Below, in pieces: positions 1-7,587 of a DNA stretch of 64,000 nt (positions are counted from its first letter, which is position 1; each line of letters begins with the position of its first letter). This stretch comes from Tissierellia bacterium KA00581. Lineage in GTDB: Bacteria > Bacillota > Clostridia > Tissierellales > Peptoniphilaceae. A model generated the notes under the pieces. It saw only the letters and a list, made by a program, of their open reading frames with translations, was not told where the DNA came from and did no database searches. The DNA lies in NCBI GenBank assembly GCA_001552895.1, contig KQ959663.1, forward strand, positions 1 through 64,000, in the 5' to 3' direction. Position numbers and translations under genes: made by a program.

Positions 1-18
1 TTAAATTCTTATATATTG

Positions 19-270
19 TTAATTTTTTAAAAATTTTATTATATTTATATTTACAATAAATATAATAAAAATCAAAATAATTTTAATTGTATAAATATCA
101 ATATCAATATCTAAATGATAAAATTCTTTAAAATCATATAAATATCTATTAAATTTATTAAATGTAAAACCAAAAATTAAAAATATTTTAAATTCATCTA
201 ATTTTTTTAATATATTAAAAATTACTATAGAAAATACAGTTGAAGCTAAAATTATCTGATAAGAATTAAG
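19..270 (-). other. Open frame without a start, in frame after the stop of the kinase-like gene
   Basis: After the TAA that ends the kinase-like gene at 271-273, the same frame stays open for 83 codons and ends in TAA at 19-21. The translation is hydrophobic at both ends, with two probable membrane segments, and has no ATG. It could be the remnant of a small membrane protein that lost its start, or chance in very AT-rich DNA. Nothing else is seen in the first 270 bases. Confidence 0.2.
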
Positions 271-1236
271 TTAAAAATATTCTTTTACTAAATTTTTCAT
301 AAAATTAATATCTGTAAATTCTTTTATTTTTTCAAAAGTATCTATATTTTTTATAAGTTTATCTTCTTTTAGATATTCTAAATACGCATTCATACACCAA
401 CTTAACGCTCTAGAATACATATATGGTTTATATAGATTAACTCTTTCTTTTATATCAATTTTTTTTTGTAAAAATTTTTCATATTCAGAAAAAAATTTAT
501 TTTCATATTCATCATTTGAAATAAAATTTGTTTTCCATTTTGTAGTAGTAGCAACAATAAAATGAGTTATATCTTGACAAGGATCTGATATAACTGGTTT
601 TTCCCAATCTATCAAATATGATTTCTCTGATATTATAAAATTTTTAGAATTAACCTCTGTATTATTTATAGAAAGTATTTTATTTTTTTTAAAATATTTT
701 TCTTTGTATTTATTTTTTTCTAAATAATATAAAAAATTATAAAAAAAATCTTTTTTTTCTTTATCAATTTTTTCACTTTTAAATACATCTTTAAGCCAAA
801 AATTTGCTTCATTTATCCTATCAGTAAATATATTTTCTTCGACTATAAAATTATTAGCTTTTGATATATCTATAGAGTGAATATTTGCAAATATTTTAGC
901 TGCTTTTTCTCTATCTTCTTGATAAATAAGTGATCTACCTTCTAGATATTCCATTAAAATGACACCATTTAATAATTTATCATCTCCATCATCAACATAG
1001 TAAACTTTTGGTGTAACATTTGATTTTTCTAAAAATTTTAAAGCATCATATTCATACTTTATTTGATTTTTTAAATTCATTTGACTTTTGGAATTTATTC
1101 TTAAAACAAACTTTCCTATATTTGTTTTCAAAAGGTAATTTATATTATATTCACCTTGTTGTAAAAATATAACTTCATAATTTTTTATTCCAAATATATC
1201 TTTTTTCTTTTCAATGTAATTTATTATTTCTTTCAA
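271..1236 (-). CDS. Aminoglycoside/choline phosphotransferase-like protein with altered catalytic loop
   Basis: This 321-residue protein has the APH/choline-kinase fold pattern: an N-terminal lobe with YEYDALKFLEKS and LMEYLEG, and a C-terminal lobe with the metal-binding segment YLIDWEKPVISDPCQD near residue 215. The Brenner loop, normally HGDLxxxN, reads INNTEVNSKNF, so the usual catalytic Asp is replaced by Thr while the downstream Asn and the DWE motif remain. The start is a TTG at 1234-1236, 8 bases after AGGAGAA-type Shine-Dalgarno sequence. It is the last gene of the minus-strand arsS operon, 8 bp after the TVP38 gene. The substrate is unknown; a sugar or nucleoside of the arsS pathway is inference. 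Confidence 0.7.
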   Translation of the reverse strand: MKEIINYIEKKKDIFGIKNYEVIFLQQGEYNINYLLKTNIGKFVLRINSKSQMNLKNQIKYEYDALKFLEKSNVTPKVYYVDDGDDKLLNGVILMEYLEGRSLIYQEDREKAAKIFANIHSIDISKANNFIVEENIFTDRINEANFWLKDVFKSEKIDKEKKDFFYNFLYYLEKNKYKEKYFKKNKILSINNTEVNSKNFIISEKSYLIDWEKPVISDPCQDITHFIVATTTKWKTNFISNDEYENKFFSEYEKFLQKKIDIKERVNLYKPYMYSRALSWCMNAYLEYLKEDKLIKNIDTFEKIKEFTDINFMKNLVKEYF

Positions 1237-1244
1237 AATTTCTC

Positions 1245-1952
1245 CTAATTTTTAACTTTACTTTTATGTTTTTCAGTATAAATCTTTTTAATCAAAAATA
1301 CTAAAATTGAAACTGCAAATAAAATAAATAATCCCATAACAAAAGTTTTAGCTCCTCCTGTTAAAGCACCACCTATATATGAATAAATAATAGTTGCTGG
1401 AAGTTGTCCTACACCTGTTGCCCATATAAAACTCCACGCACTCATAGAAGTTAAGCCTGCAGCATAACTTATAGGATCAAAAGGAACAAAAGGCAAAAGT
1501 CTTGCTATCAAAATAGTATAATTTCCATATCTATCAAAAAAAACTTCAACTTCATTTAATGCAAATTTTGTAGCTAATTTTTCAGCTACACCTCTTCCTA
1601 AAAATCTAGCTATATAAAAGCATAAAATAGCTCCTGCCATTGCACTAGACCATGATAAAAAAGCTCCAAATTTCCAACCAAATATTGCAGCGTTTGCAAA
1701 TGTTATAAAAAATGCTGGTATTGGAGCTGCGATTGATTGAAATACCATAAGCATAAAAGAAATAAAAATTGCTAAATTTCCATAAGATAAAATATAAGTT
1801 TTTACATTTTCTAAAACTTCTGTAGTACTTGAACCTTTAAACAATAAAGTCATTTCTTTAAGTTTTTCATTAACTGGTTTTACAAAAATACAAATTAAGA
1901 CAATAGCTAATACTGTTACAATTTTAATAATAGTAGACTTTTTTAATTTCAT
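1245..1952 (-). CDS. TVP38/TMEM64 family membrane protein
   Basis: This 235-residue integral membrane protein has a SNARE-associated (TVP38/DedA-like) domain: an N-terminal helix at about 9-26, a PIPAFFITFANAAIFGW segment, then RLLPFVPFDPISYAAG, the family's conserved R-L-x-P-x-x-P loop. Proteins of this family are putative lipid or small-molecule transport or scramblase proteins. It lies between arsS and the kinase-like gene, with AGGAGGAATTT before its ATG, so it is co-transcribed with them. A second member (4287-4931) sits in the divergent arm, suggesting that a membrane step belongs to this pathway; the cargo is unknown. Confidence 0.85.
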   Translation of the reverse strand: MKLKKSTIIKIVTVLAIVLICIFVKPVNEKLKEMTLLFKGSSTTEVLENVKTYILSYGNLAIFISFMLMVFQSIAAPIPAFFITFANAAIFGWKFGAFLSWSSAMAGAILCFYIARFLGRGVAEKLATKFALNEVEVFFDRYGNYTILIARLLPFVPFDPISYAAGLTSMSAWSFIWATGVGQLPATIIYSYIGGALTGGAKTFVMGLFILFAVSILVFLIKKIYTEKHKSKVKN

Positions 1953-1978
1953 AAATTCCTCCTAAAAATAAATTCTTA

Positions 1979-2010
1979 TTAGAACACTTCTAACTAATTT
2001 CTCCAGCTCA
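1979..2010 (-). promoter_or_regulatory. Candidate bacterial SECIS element of arsS (UGA at 2008-2010)
   Basis: The in-frame TGA at 2008-2010 is followed after 14 nt by a perfect 6-bp hairpin, TTAGAA-GTG-TTCTAA (1979-1993, minus strand). The apical loop begins with G about 20 nt after the UGA, which is within the spacing known for bacterial SECIS elements recognised by SelB. The frame then closes five codons later with TAG at 1990-1992, so the hairpin overlaps the gene end. The small loop and AU-rich stem keep this a candidate. Confidence 0.65.
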
Positions 2011-3039
2011 AGAACTTCCTGCTCCTGCAGTACAAGCATAACAATGATTTCCTAATGCTATTTTTCTTTTTGAAAAATTATGGTTTTTATAATCTGAAAT
2101 ATGTATTTTATTAGAATTTATTTTTAAATCTATAGCTTGATTAAAATCACAATCAAATATATAACCATCATATGAAACATTGATTTCATTTCTACACATT
2201 AAAAATTCTACCGTATCTTCATTATAAGCATTAAATAACTTTAACATATAAGATTTTAAATGATCTTTTTTATAAAGGCTCATGCCAAATCTTCCTATTG
2301 GATTATTAGTTATTGTAAATAAATTATTAAAAACAATTCCATATTTTTCTGACAATTTCTTTCTATATTCATTTTCTAAATATTTTTGTGAATCAGGTAA
2401 AAAAGCTCCATCTGGATTATAAACCAAATTTAATGTAAGATCTTTACCATATCCAACAGAGTTAAGTTTTTTTAATACTTCAATAGAACTATCATACACT
2501 CCCTCTCCTCTTATACCGTCTGTAGTTTCTTTTGTATAAAATGGAAGTGAACAAAATATTGTAACTTTATTATCTTTATAAAATTCTATTAAATGTCTAT
2601 ATTTCTCTTGTAATAAAATACATAAGTTAGTTCTAACTATAACTTCTTTAGCAATCTTTCTTGATTGAGCAACTAAATATTCAAAATTCGGGATCATTTC
2701 AGGAGCTCCTCCTGTTATATCCATAGTTTTAAAATTATGTTTTTTAAATACAAACAAACAATCATCCATAATTTCTTTACTCATATATTCTTTTCTATGT
2801 GGTCCAGCTTGAACATGACAATGCTTACAACAAAGATTACAAATTTTACCTATATTAAGTTGCATTGTATCTATATTTGAAGTATATAAAAATTTTTTAT
2901 TTTTAACTTTATCTAAAAAATTTGGAATATAATCTAAATTTTCTAAAACTTTTCTAGAAAATTCTATTGTGTTAGAAAAAGAAACTTTTTCTTTATCTTC
3001 TATACATTCTTTAAAATTTCTTTTAATTAAATTAAAGAT
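1990..3039 (-). CDS. arsS: Radical SAM arsenosugar-type biosynthesis selenoprotein ArsS
   Basis: Radical SAM enzyme of the ArsS (rSAM/selenodomain) family, which joins a SAM-derived 5'-deoxyadenosyl group to dimethylated arsenic. The radical SAM cluster motif is CNLCCKHC, followed by HVQAGPHRKE. The C-terminus reads CYACTAGAGSS, then TGA, then AGEIS and TAG; in this family that position is Cys or selenocysteine. Reading TGA as Sec gives about 349 residues, the usual length. The start is uncertain: family-like sequence (YIPNFLDKVKNKK) continues upstream of the first ATG (2865), the frame is open to 3097, and there is no ATG, GTG or TTG. A GAGGG box at 3047-3051 is 7 nt before an ATC at 3037-3039, used here as the tentative start. 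Confidence 0.85.
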
Positions 3040-3115
3040 ATTATCACCCTCTAAAAAATTTTTTATAAAACTATAAAAGCGTATATTTCTATTAATTTAA
3101 TTTATATAGAAACTT

Positions 3116-3457
3116 TTATAATTTCATTTCTGAAATGGTATTTTTCATTGTTATACCATTTACAAGTGTTATACCAGCTTGCATAGAAGAAGCTACATGT
3201 AAAACTTCTGTGATTTCTTCTTCTGTTACTCCAAGTTGAACTAAGCTTTGAGTATAAGCATCTATACAATATGGACAACGTGCACTAAAGGCAACAGCTA
3301 ATGCACAAAGTGCTTTTTCTCTTTTTGTTAACGCTCCATCTGAAGTACTATCTGAATAATACTTTAAAAATTCTTCCCATAATTTCTTAGCATTTTCTGC
3401 TAAAATACCATTTGCAAATCCTTCTAAATCTTTTTTTTCAAAATAATTGTTATTCAA
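3116..3457 (-). CDS. Arsenosugar biosynthesis-associated AhpD-like peroxidase-family protein
   Basis: This 113-residue carboxymuconolactone decarboxylase/AhpD-like protein has the redox motif CPYC followed by IDAYTQS around residues 61-69. It matches the small AhpD-like family that travels with the selenodomain radical SAM enzyme, where the first Cys is sometimes Sec; here both are Cys codons. It is the first gene of the minus-strand operon, with AAGGAGGAAA before its ATG, and arsS follows. A role as thiol or selenol redox partner of the pathway is inferred from family and context. Confidence 0.85.
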   Translation of the reverse strand: MNNNYFEKKDLEGFANGILAENAKKLWEEFLKYYSDSTSDGALTKREKALCALAVAFSARCPYCIDAYTQSLVQLGVTEEEITEVLHVASSMQAGITLVNGITMKNTISEMKL

Positions 3458-3631
3458 AACAAATTTCCTCCTTAACTAATAGTATGTATTAATTATATAT
3501 TAATGTACTTTAGTTTTCAAATAAAATTTATTTATTAAATGATATATAACTATAAGAAAAAGTTATTTATTAATTTTTAAAAAGTACTTTAATTATTTTT
3601 AAATTTATGTTAAAGTAATTATGGTGATTAT
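3458..3631. promoter_or_regulatory. Divergent promoter region of the arsS locus
   Basis: These 174 bases separate the minus-strand arsS operon from the plus-strand transferase operon, so both promoters must lie here. The block is extremely AT-rich. A short motif containing TACTTTA recurs (around 3501 and 3584), the second inside the palindrome AAAGTACTTT, and could be a shared operator. No textbook -35/-10 pair stands out. Confidence 0.4.
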
Positions 3632-4297
3632 ATGAAAGAATATGCTGTTATAATTTTTACAAGATTTCCTTCAAAAAATAAGGTAAAAACCAGATTAAAT
3701 AAAAATTTAGATTCAAATTTAGTTTTAAAAATACATAAAGCTATGATTAAAGATACTATAAATATTTGTAAAAATAATTTTTCTGATATATTGATATTTA
3801 TAACTGAATATGAAAAATTAAATTCTAATAATAGAAAAAATTTTTTAAATGAAAAATTTATTTTTCCACAAGAAAATTGTCCTTTTGGAGAAAAAATGTT
3901 TAAATCTTTTGAAAAAGCTTTTGAATTAGGTTATAAAAAAGTTATATTAATAGGAACTGATATTCCAACTATTTTAAAAAAAGATATAGAATTGGCATTA
4001 AAATCACTAGATGAATTTGATTGTTGTATAAATGAAAGTTTTGACAAAGGATACTATTTGATTGGAGTTAAAAATAAAATTAAAGAGCTATTTAATGAAG
4101 AAATTTTTAAAACTAATCTAGTTTTTAAAAATACAATTAAAGTTTTAAAAGACAAAAATTTACAATTTACTAATGGACGTGTTTTAAGGGATATAGATGA
4201 AAAAGAAGATTTAGATTATTTTATAAAAAATGAATTTGAATGTTCAAAATATGAGAATTTAAAAAATTTACTAAAGGAGAAATACATTGAAAAATAA
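3632..4297 (+). CDS. rSAM/selenodomain-associated transferase 1 (CofC-like, DUF2064)
   Basis: This 221-residue nucleotidyl/glycosyltransferase-fold protein belongs to the CofC-like family that co-occurs with the selenodomain radical SAM protein. Family features are the N-terminal IIFTRFPSKNKVKTRL (nucleotide-binding start with conserved K-T-R), LIGTDIPT near residue 110 and the FDKGYYLIGV segment near 137, normally DDGGYYLIG. It starts at an ATG preceded by GGTGAT and is the first gene of the plus-strand arm. Its end overlaps the TTG start of the next gene by 11 bases, implying translational coupling. The transferred group is unknown; a sugar nucleotide is likely from the fold. Confidence 0.85.
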   Translation: MKEYAVIIFTRFPSKNKVKTRLNKNLDSNLVLKIHKAMIKDTINICKNNFSDILIFITEYEKLNSNNRKNFLNEKFIFPQENCPFGEKMFKSFEKAFELGYKKVILIGTDIPTILKKDIELALKSLDEFDCCINESFDKGYYLIGVKNKIKELFNEEIFKTNLVFKNTIKVLKDKNLQFTNGRVLRDIDEKEDLDYFIKNEFECSKYENLKNLLKEKYIEK

Positions 4298-4931
4298 AAA
4301 AAAGATAGTATCGATTACTTTTATTTTGATTATAGTATTAATAACTTACTTTATTTTTAAAATATTTACACCTGAAAAAATAAGAAATATAATACAAAGT
4401 TACGGAAAAAATTCTGCTATTATATATATTTTATTATTTTCAATCTTACCAATTTTTTTCTTTCCTGTACCAATACTAGCTTTAGCTGCAGGTATTTCAT
4501 TTGGACTTTTTGAAGGAGTTATTTATACAATCTTAGGTGCTATGATTAATAGTTCTATAATGTTTATAATGGCAAAAAAATTCGCCAAAGATAAAGTTTT
4601 AGAAATTTTCAGAAAAAAAATAAGTAAAAAATGGTATGATAAAATTATAAATGCAGAAAAAAACAAAGGTATTTTTATTATATTTTTAATGAGACTTTTG
4701 CCTATAGCACCTTATAATGTTATAAATTATTTATCAGGACTTACAGAAATTTCTTTTTTTAAATATTCTTTAGCAACATTTTTTGGTATAATTCCTGGAA
4801 CTTTTGTATTTTTAAATGTTGGAGATAAAGCTATAAATGTATATAGTAACGAATTTGTTATATCAATTATAGCATTTATAGTACTTACAATTGTCTCATT
4901 TGTTTTAATAAAAAAATTTGATAAGGAATAA
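4287..4931 (+). CDS. TVP38/TMEM64 family membrane protein (second copy)
   Basis: This 214-residue membrane protein has the same SNARE-associated domain as the protein at 1245-1952: PVPILALAAGISFG in the first half and MRLLPIAPYNVINYLSG in the second, the family's R-L-L-P-x-x-P motif. Its start is a TTG at 4287 behind AAAGGAGAAAT, inside the end of the transferase 1 gene. It lies between the two selenodomain-associated transferases with almost no spacing, so it should act in the same pathway. The two TVP38 copies are clearly diverged and are not a recent duplication. Confidence 0.85.
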   Translation: MKNKKKIVSITFILIIVLITYFIFKIFTPEKIRNIIQSYGKNSAIIYILLFSILPIFFFPVPILALAAGISFGLFEGVIYTILGAMINSSIMFIMAKKFAKDKVLEIFRKKISKKWYDKIINAEKNKGIFIIFLMRLLPIAPYNVINYLSGLTEISFFKYSLATFFGIIPGTFVFLNVGDKAINVYSNEFVISIIAFIVLTIVSFVLIKKFDKE

Positions 4932-4934
4932 ATT

Positions 4935-5648
4935 ATGAAAATAACAGTTATAATTCCAATATATAACGATGAAAAAGCCATTAAAAATTTACTTACTGAA
5001 TTAAAAAAATTTACTGAAATTGATGAAATTATAATTTCAAAGGCAACTGATGATTTTAAAAATATTTCTATAATGGAAAAAGAATATAAAAAAATAAAAT
5101 ATAAACTTCTTATTTCTCCAAAATCAAGAGCTATTCAAATGAATAATGCAGTAAAATATTCGACATCAGAAATATTATGGTTTATTCATGCAGATAGTAA
5201 ATTTAAAAATTATGATATTGATAAAAAAATTAAATATTTTATAGAAAATAAAATATGTCAATGTGGTGGTTTAAAATTAAAATTTTATCCTAATTCTATT
5301 TTACTCTCATTAATAGCTTTTTTATCAAATTTAAGAGCAAAAATTTTTAAAATTTGTTTTGGAGATCAAAGTATTTTTATAACAAAAAAACTATTTAATG
5401 AAATAAATGGATTTAGAGATATTCCGATTATGGAAGATTTACAATTTTTCATAGATATAAAAAAACATATAAAAAATAAAAATTATTTTAAACTTTTAAA
5501 CTATAAAATAATTTCATCATCAAGAAGATTTAAAAAAAATGGAATATTAAAAACTATTTTTAGAATGCACAAATTAAAAATAATGTATTTTAAAGGCATA
5601 AAGCCAGAAAAATTAAATGAAATTTATAATAATATGAAAGATAGATAA
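4935..5648 (+). CDS. rSAM/selenodomain-associated transferase 2 (family 2 glycosyltransferase)
   Basis: This 237-residue GT-A glycosyltransferase has ITVIIPIYNDEKAI at the N-terminus, SRAIQMNNA near residue 61, the donor/metal motif IHADS near 80, FGDQSIFI near 143 and IPIMEDLQF near 159. These segments are typical of the family 2 transferase that accompanies selenodomain radical SAM proteins. It ends the plus-strand operon 3 bp after the TVP38 gene and is followed by a terminator. The expected reaction is glycosyl transfer onto a pathway intermediate; the acceptor is unknown. Confidence 0.87.
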   Translation: MKITVIIPIYNDEKAIKNLLTELKKFTEIDEIIISKATDDFKNISIMEKEYKKIKYKLLISPKSRAIQMNNAVKYSTSEILWFIHADSKFKNYDIDKKIKYFIENKICQCGGLKLKFYPNSILLSLIAFLSNLRAKIFKICFGDQSIFITKKLFNEINGFRDIPIMEDLQFFIDIKKHIKNKNYFKLLNYKIISSSRRFKKNGILKTIFRMHKLKIMYFKGIKPEKLNEIYNNMKDR

Positions 5649-5652
5649 ATTT

Positions 5653-5681
5653 TTGCCCCTATAAATAATTAATTAGGGGCA
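5653..5681. terminator. Bidirectional intrinsic terminator
   Basis: An 8-bp stem TGCCCCTA/TAGGGGCA with a 12-base loop lies between two convergent genes, with T runs on both sides. It can end the plus-strand transferase operon and the minus-strand Fe-S oxidoreductase operon. Confidence 0.8.
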
Positions 5682-5686
5682 TAGTT

Positions 5687-6652
5687 TTACTTTCTATTTT
5701 TCTTATAATACTTTAATTTTAAAGAATTTTTAAAATAACTTAAATCTACTTCTTCATTTACAGCTAAAATTTCACTTAATATATGTTTTACATTTTTTAT
5801 ATTAGATTTTTTAAAACTTGCAGAACAACTTGCACAATATGTATAAATATTTTCATTTATCTCAGATTTTACTGTATTCATCATTTCTTTTGCTAAATCA
5901 GGTTCTTTAGATTTAGCACCACCACCCATTCCACAGCACATAACTTTTCTAAATTTAACTTTTCCATTTGGAACAAATGGTTTTATTTGATTTAATAATT
6001 CTTTAGTTTTTTTATCAGGGCAAGGCATAAATATTTCAGCTTTTTCATAAGTAACATTTAAAAGATTTTCTTCTTTTAATTTTTGATAAATAGAAATAAC
6101 TTCTATATTTAGCTTATCCATATGCTCTTTAAAAAAATAAAAACAATTAGGACAAACTGTTACAATTCTTTTAACAGACTTTTTATTATATAATTTTTTT
6201 AATCTATTTAAATTTTTTTCAAAATCAAAAATTAATCCACTATCTTCAAGTGGTTTACCACAACAATCTATAGAAAAATCCATTTTCCCATAAAATAAAT
6301 CTATTAAATATTTTGTCGTTTTTGGATAATGTCCAGGAAAAGCACATCCAAACATTAAAATATCTTTTGTTTTTTTATTTGAATTATTTCTAAATTTATA
6401 TGGAGATTTCATAAATTTAACTAAAGAATATCCTTTCAAATCCTCTCTGTGAGAAATAGCTACTTTAGCACCGTCTAAATCGATAGGACAAGCTCTTAAA
6501 CAGCTATCACACATAAAACAACTTTTTGCTAAATTAGGATTTTTTGCAAAATCTGCTAAATCAATTTTATATTTAGTTAAAAATAAGCACTTTTTTGTAC
6601 AAGCATTACAATGTATACATTCATTTGATACTTTTTTTAAATATTCTTTCAT
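5687..6652 (-). CDS. Two-[4Fe-4S], CCG-domain oxidoreductase (GlpC/HdrD-like)
   Basis: This 321-residue protein has two ferredoxin-type clusters at the N-terminus (CIHCNACTKKC near 13-23 and CFMCDSCLRACP near 45-56). Two cysteine-rich CCG domains follow, with CCGKPLEDSG near 130 and CCGMGGGAKSKEPDLAKE near 240. Such proteins are electron-transfer subunits of respiratory dehydrogenases or heterodisulfide reductase-like complexes. It is the last gene of a minus-strand group (dehydrogenase, two rhodaneses, this gene) converging on the selenodomain cluster. It may feed electrons to sulfur or selenium chemistry; that is inference. All cluster positions are Cys codons, none TGA. Confidence 0.8.
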   Translation of the reverse strand: MKEYLKKVSNECIHCNACTKKCLFLTKYKIDLADFAKNPNLAKSCFMCDSCLRACPIDLDGAKVAISHREDLKGYSLVKFMKSPYKFRNNSNKKTKDILMFGCAFPGHYPKTTKYLIDLFYGKMDFSIDCCGKPLEDSGLIFDFEKNLNRLKKLYNKKSVKRIVTVCPNCFYFFKEHMDKLNIEVISIYQKLKEENLLNVTYEKAEIFMPCPDKKTKELLNQIKPFVPNGKVKFRKVMCCGMGGGAKSKEPDLAKEMMNTVKSEINENIYTYCASCSASFKKSNIKNVKHILSEILAVNEEVDLSYFKNSLKLKYYKKNRK

Positions 6653-6705
6653 AACTTTCCTTTTTTTAAATTTTAGTTAATTAAGATAATATTATTAATT
6701 AAAAA

Positions 6706-7545
6706 TTAAATTTCATATTCTCCTACAACACACCATCTTGAAAATGATTCATCATATACTCTAATTTTAAAACCTAACATATTTAGTATTTCATAAACTA
6801 TAGAAGCTCTTATTCCAGTTGTACAATAAGATATAATCATATCTTCTTTAGATATTCCTTTACTTAAAATTAAGTTTTCAATTTTTTCATTATCTAATAA
6901 GTATCCATTTTCATCATAAAGTGATGTAAAAGGAAAACTTAAAGCACCTTTTATATGTCCTCCAAATTTTTCGCCAAAAATTATTTTTCCATCATATTCC
7001 TCTTTATATCTTACATCTAATAATTTTAAATTATCATTTTTATAAATATCTAAAAGTTCACTTGTTAAAATAGATTTTTCATAATTTAAAAATGGCTTAC
7101 TATGAGAATCTATTTGTGCCTTTTTTAAATCTTTTAATTGATCTACTTTTCTAAAATATTTAGTTTTTAAAACTTCATCAATTCCACCATCAAGAATATA
7201 ACAGTCAATATCACAAAAATTTAATAAAAACTTAAATCTTCCATCTTCTCCCATTGAACAATTCTTTTTAGTATCTACATAAACTAAAACTTTTGAATTT
7301 TTATTTATTCCATATTTTGAAAACTTTTTAAGTAAATTTTCTTTATCAAAATATAATCCAATATATTCACCGCCTTGTTCTCCAGATAAAAATGTAAATT
7401 CTTTCCAGTCCATCACAATTGATCTATCATAAATAAAATCAGAAACCTTTAACATATCTCCTCTAGCATCGATGACAAAAAAATTTTCATTATCTCTATT
7501 TTCAATTATAAAATCTTTTCTTACAACAAATTTATTTTTAAACAT
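6706..7545 (-). CDS. Two-domain rhodanese (thiosulfate/3-mercaptopyruvate-type sulfurtransferase)
   Basis: This 279-residue protein consists of two rhodanese domains. The C-terminal one carries the persulfide-forming cysteine in SYCTTGIRAS around residue 240, preceded by LLDVRYKEEYDG and FGGHIKGALSFP. The N-terminal domain (FVIDARG near 23) lacks the active cysteine, as is usual. It is 57% or so similar by eye to the next upstream gene (7588-8418), a tandem duplication. Expected role: transfer of sulfane sulfur (possibly selenium) from a donor to an acceptor in the cytoplasm. The CTTG loop differs from the CSSA of its neighbour, so substrates may differ. Confidence 0.85.
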   Translation of the reverse strand: MFKNKFVVRKDFIIENRDNENFFVIDARGDMLKVSDFIYDRSIVMDWKEFTFLSGEQGGEYIGLYFDKENLLKKFSKYGINKNSKVLVYVDTKKNCSMGEDGRFKFLLNFCDIDCYILDGGIDEVLKTKYFRKVDQLKDLKKAQIDSHSKPFLNYEKSILTSELLDIYKNDNLKLLDVRYKEEYDGKIIFGEKFGGHIKGALSFPFTSLYDENGYLLDNEKIENLILSKGISKEDMIISYCTTGIRASIVYEILNMLGFKIRVYDESFSRWCVVGEYEI

Positions 7546-7587
7546 AACAAACTCCTTATTAAATTATTAAATTTTTTAATATTACAA

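Noticed and set aside
1990-2010. Reading TGA as Trp through an alternative genetic code
   Set aside because: Trp is encoded by TGG throughout, and dozens of neighbouring genes have no internal TGA. Only the two genes with SECIS-like hairpins do, so recoding to Sec is the better explanation.
4727-4981. Antisense frame overlapping the TVP38 and transferase 2 genes
   Set aside because: It is the complement of two well-supported genes and has no ribosome site or recognisable domain.
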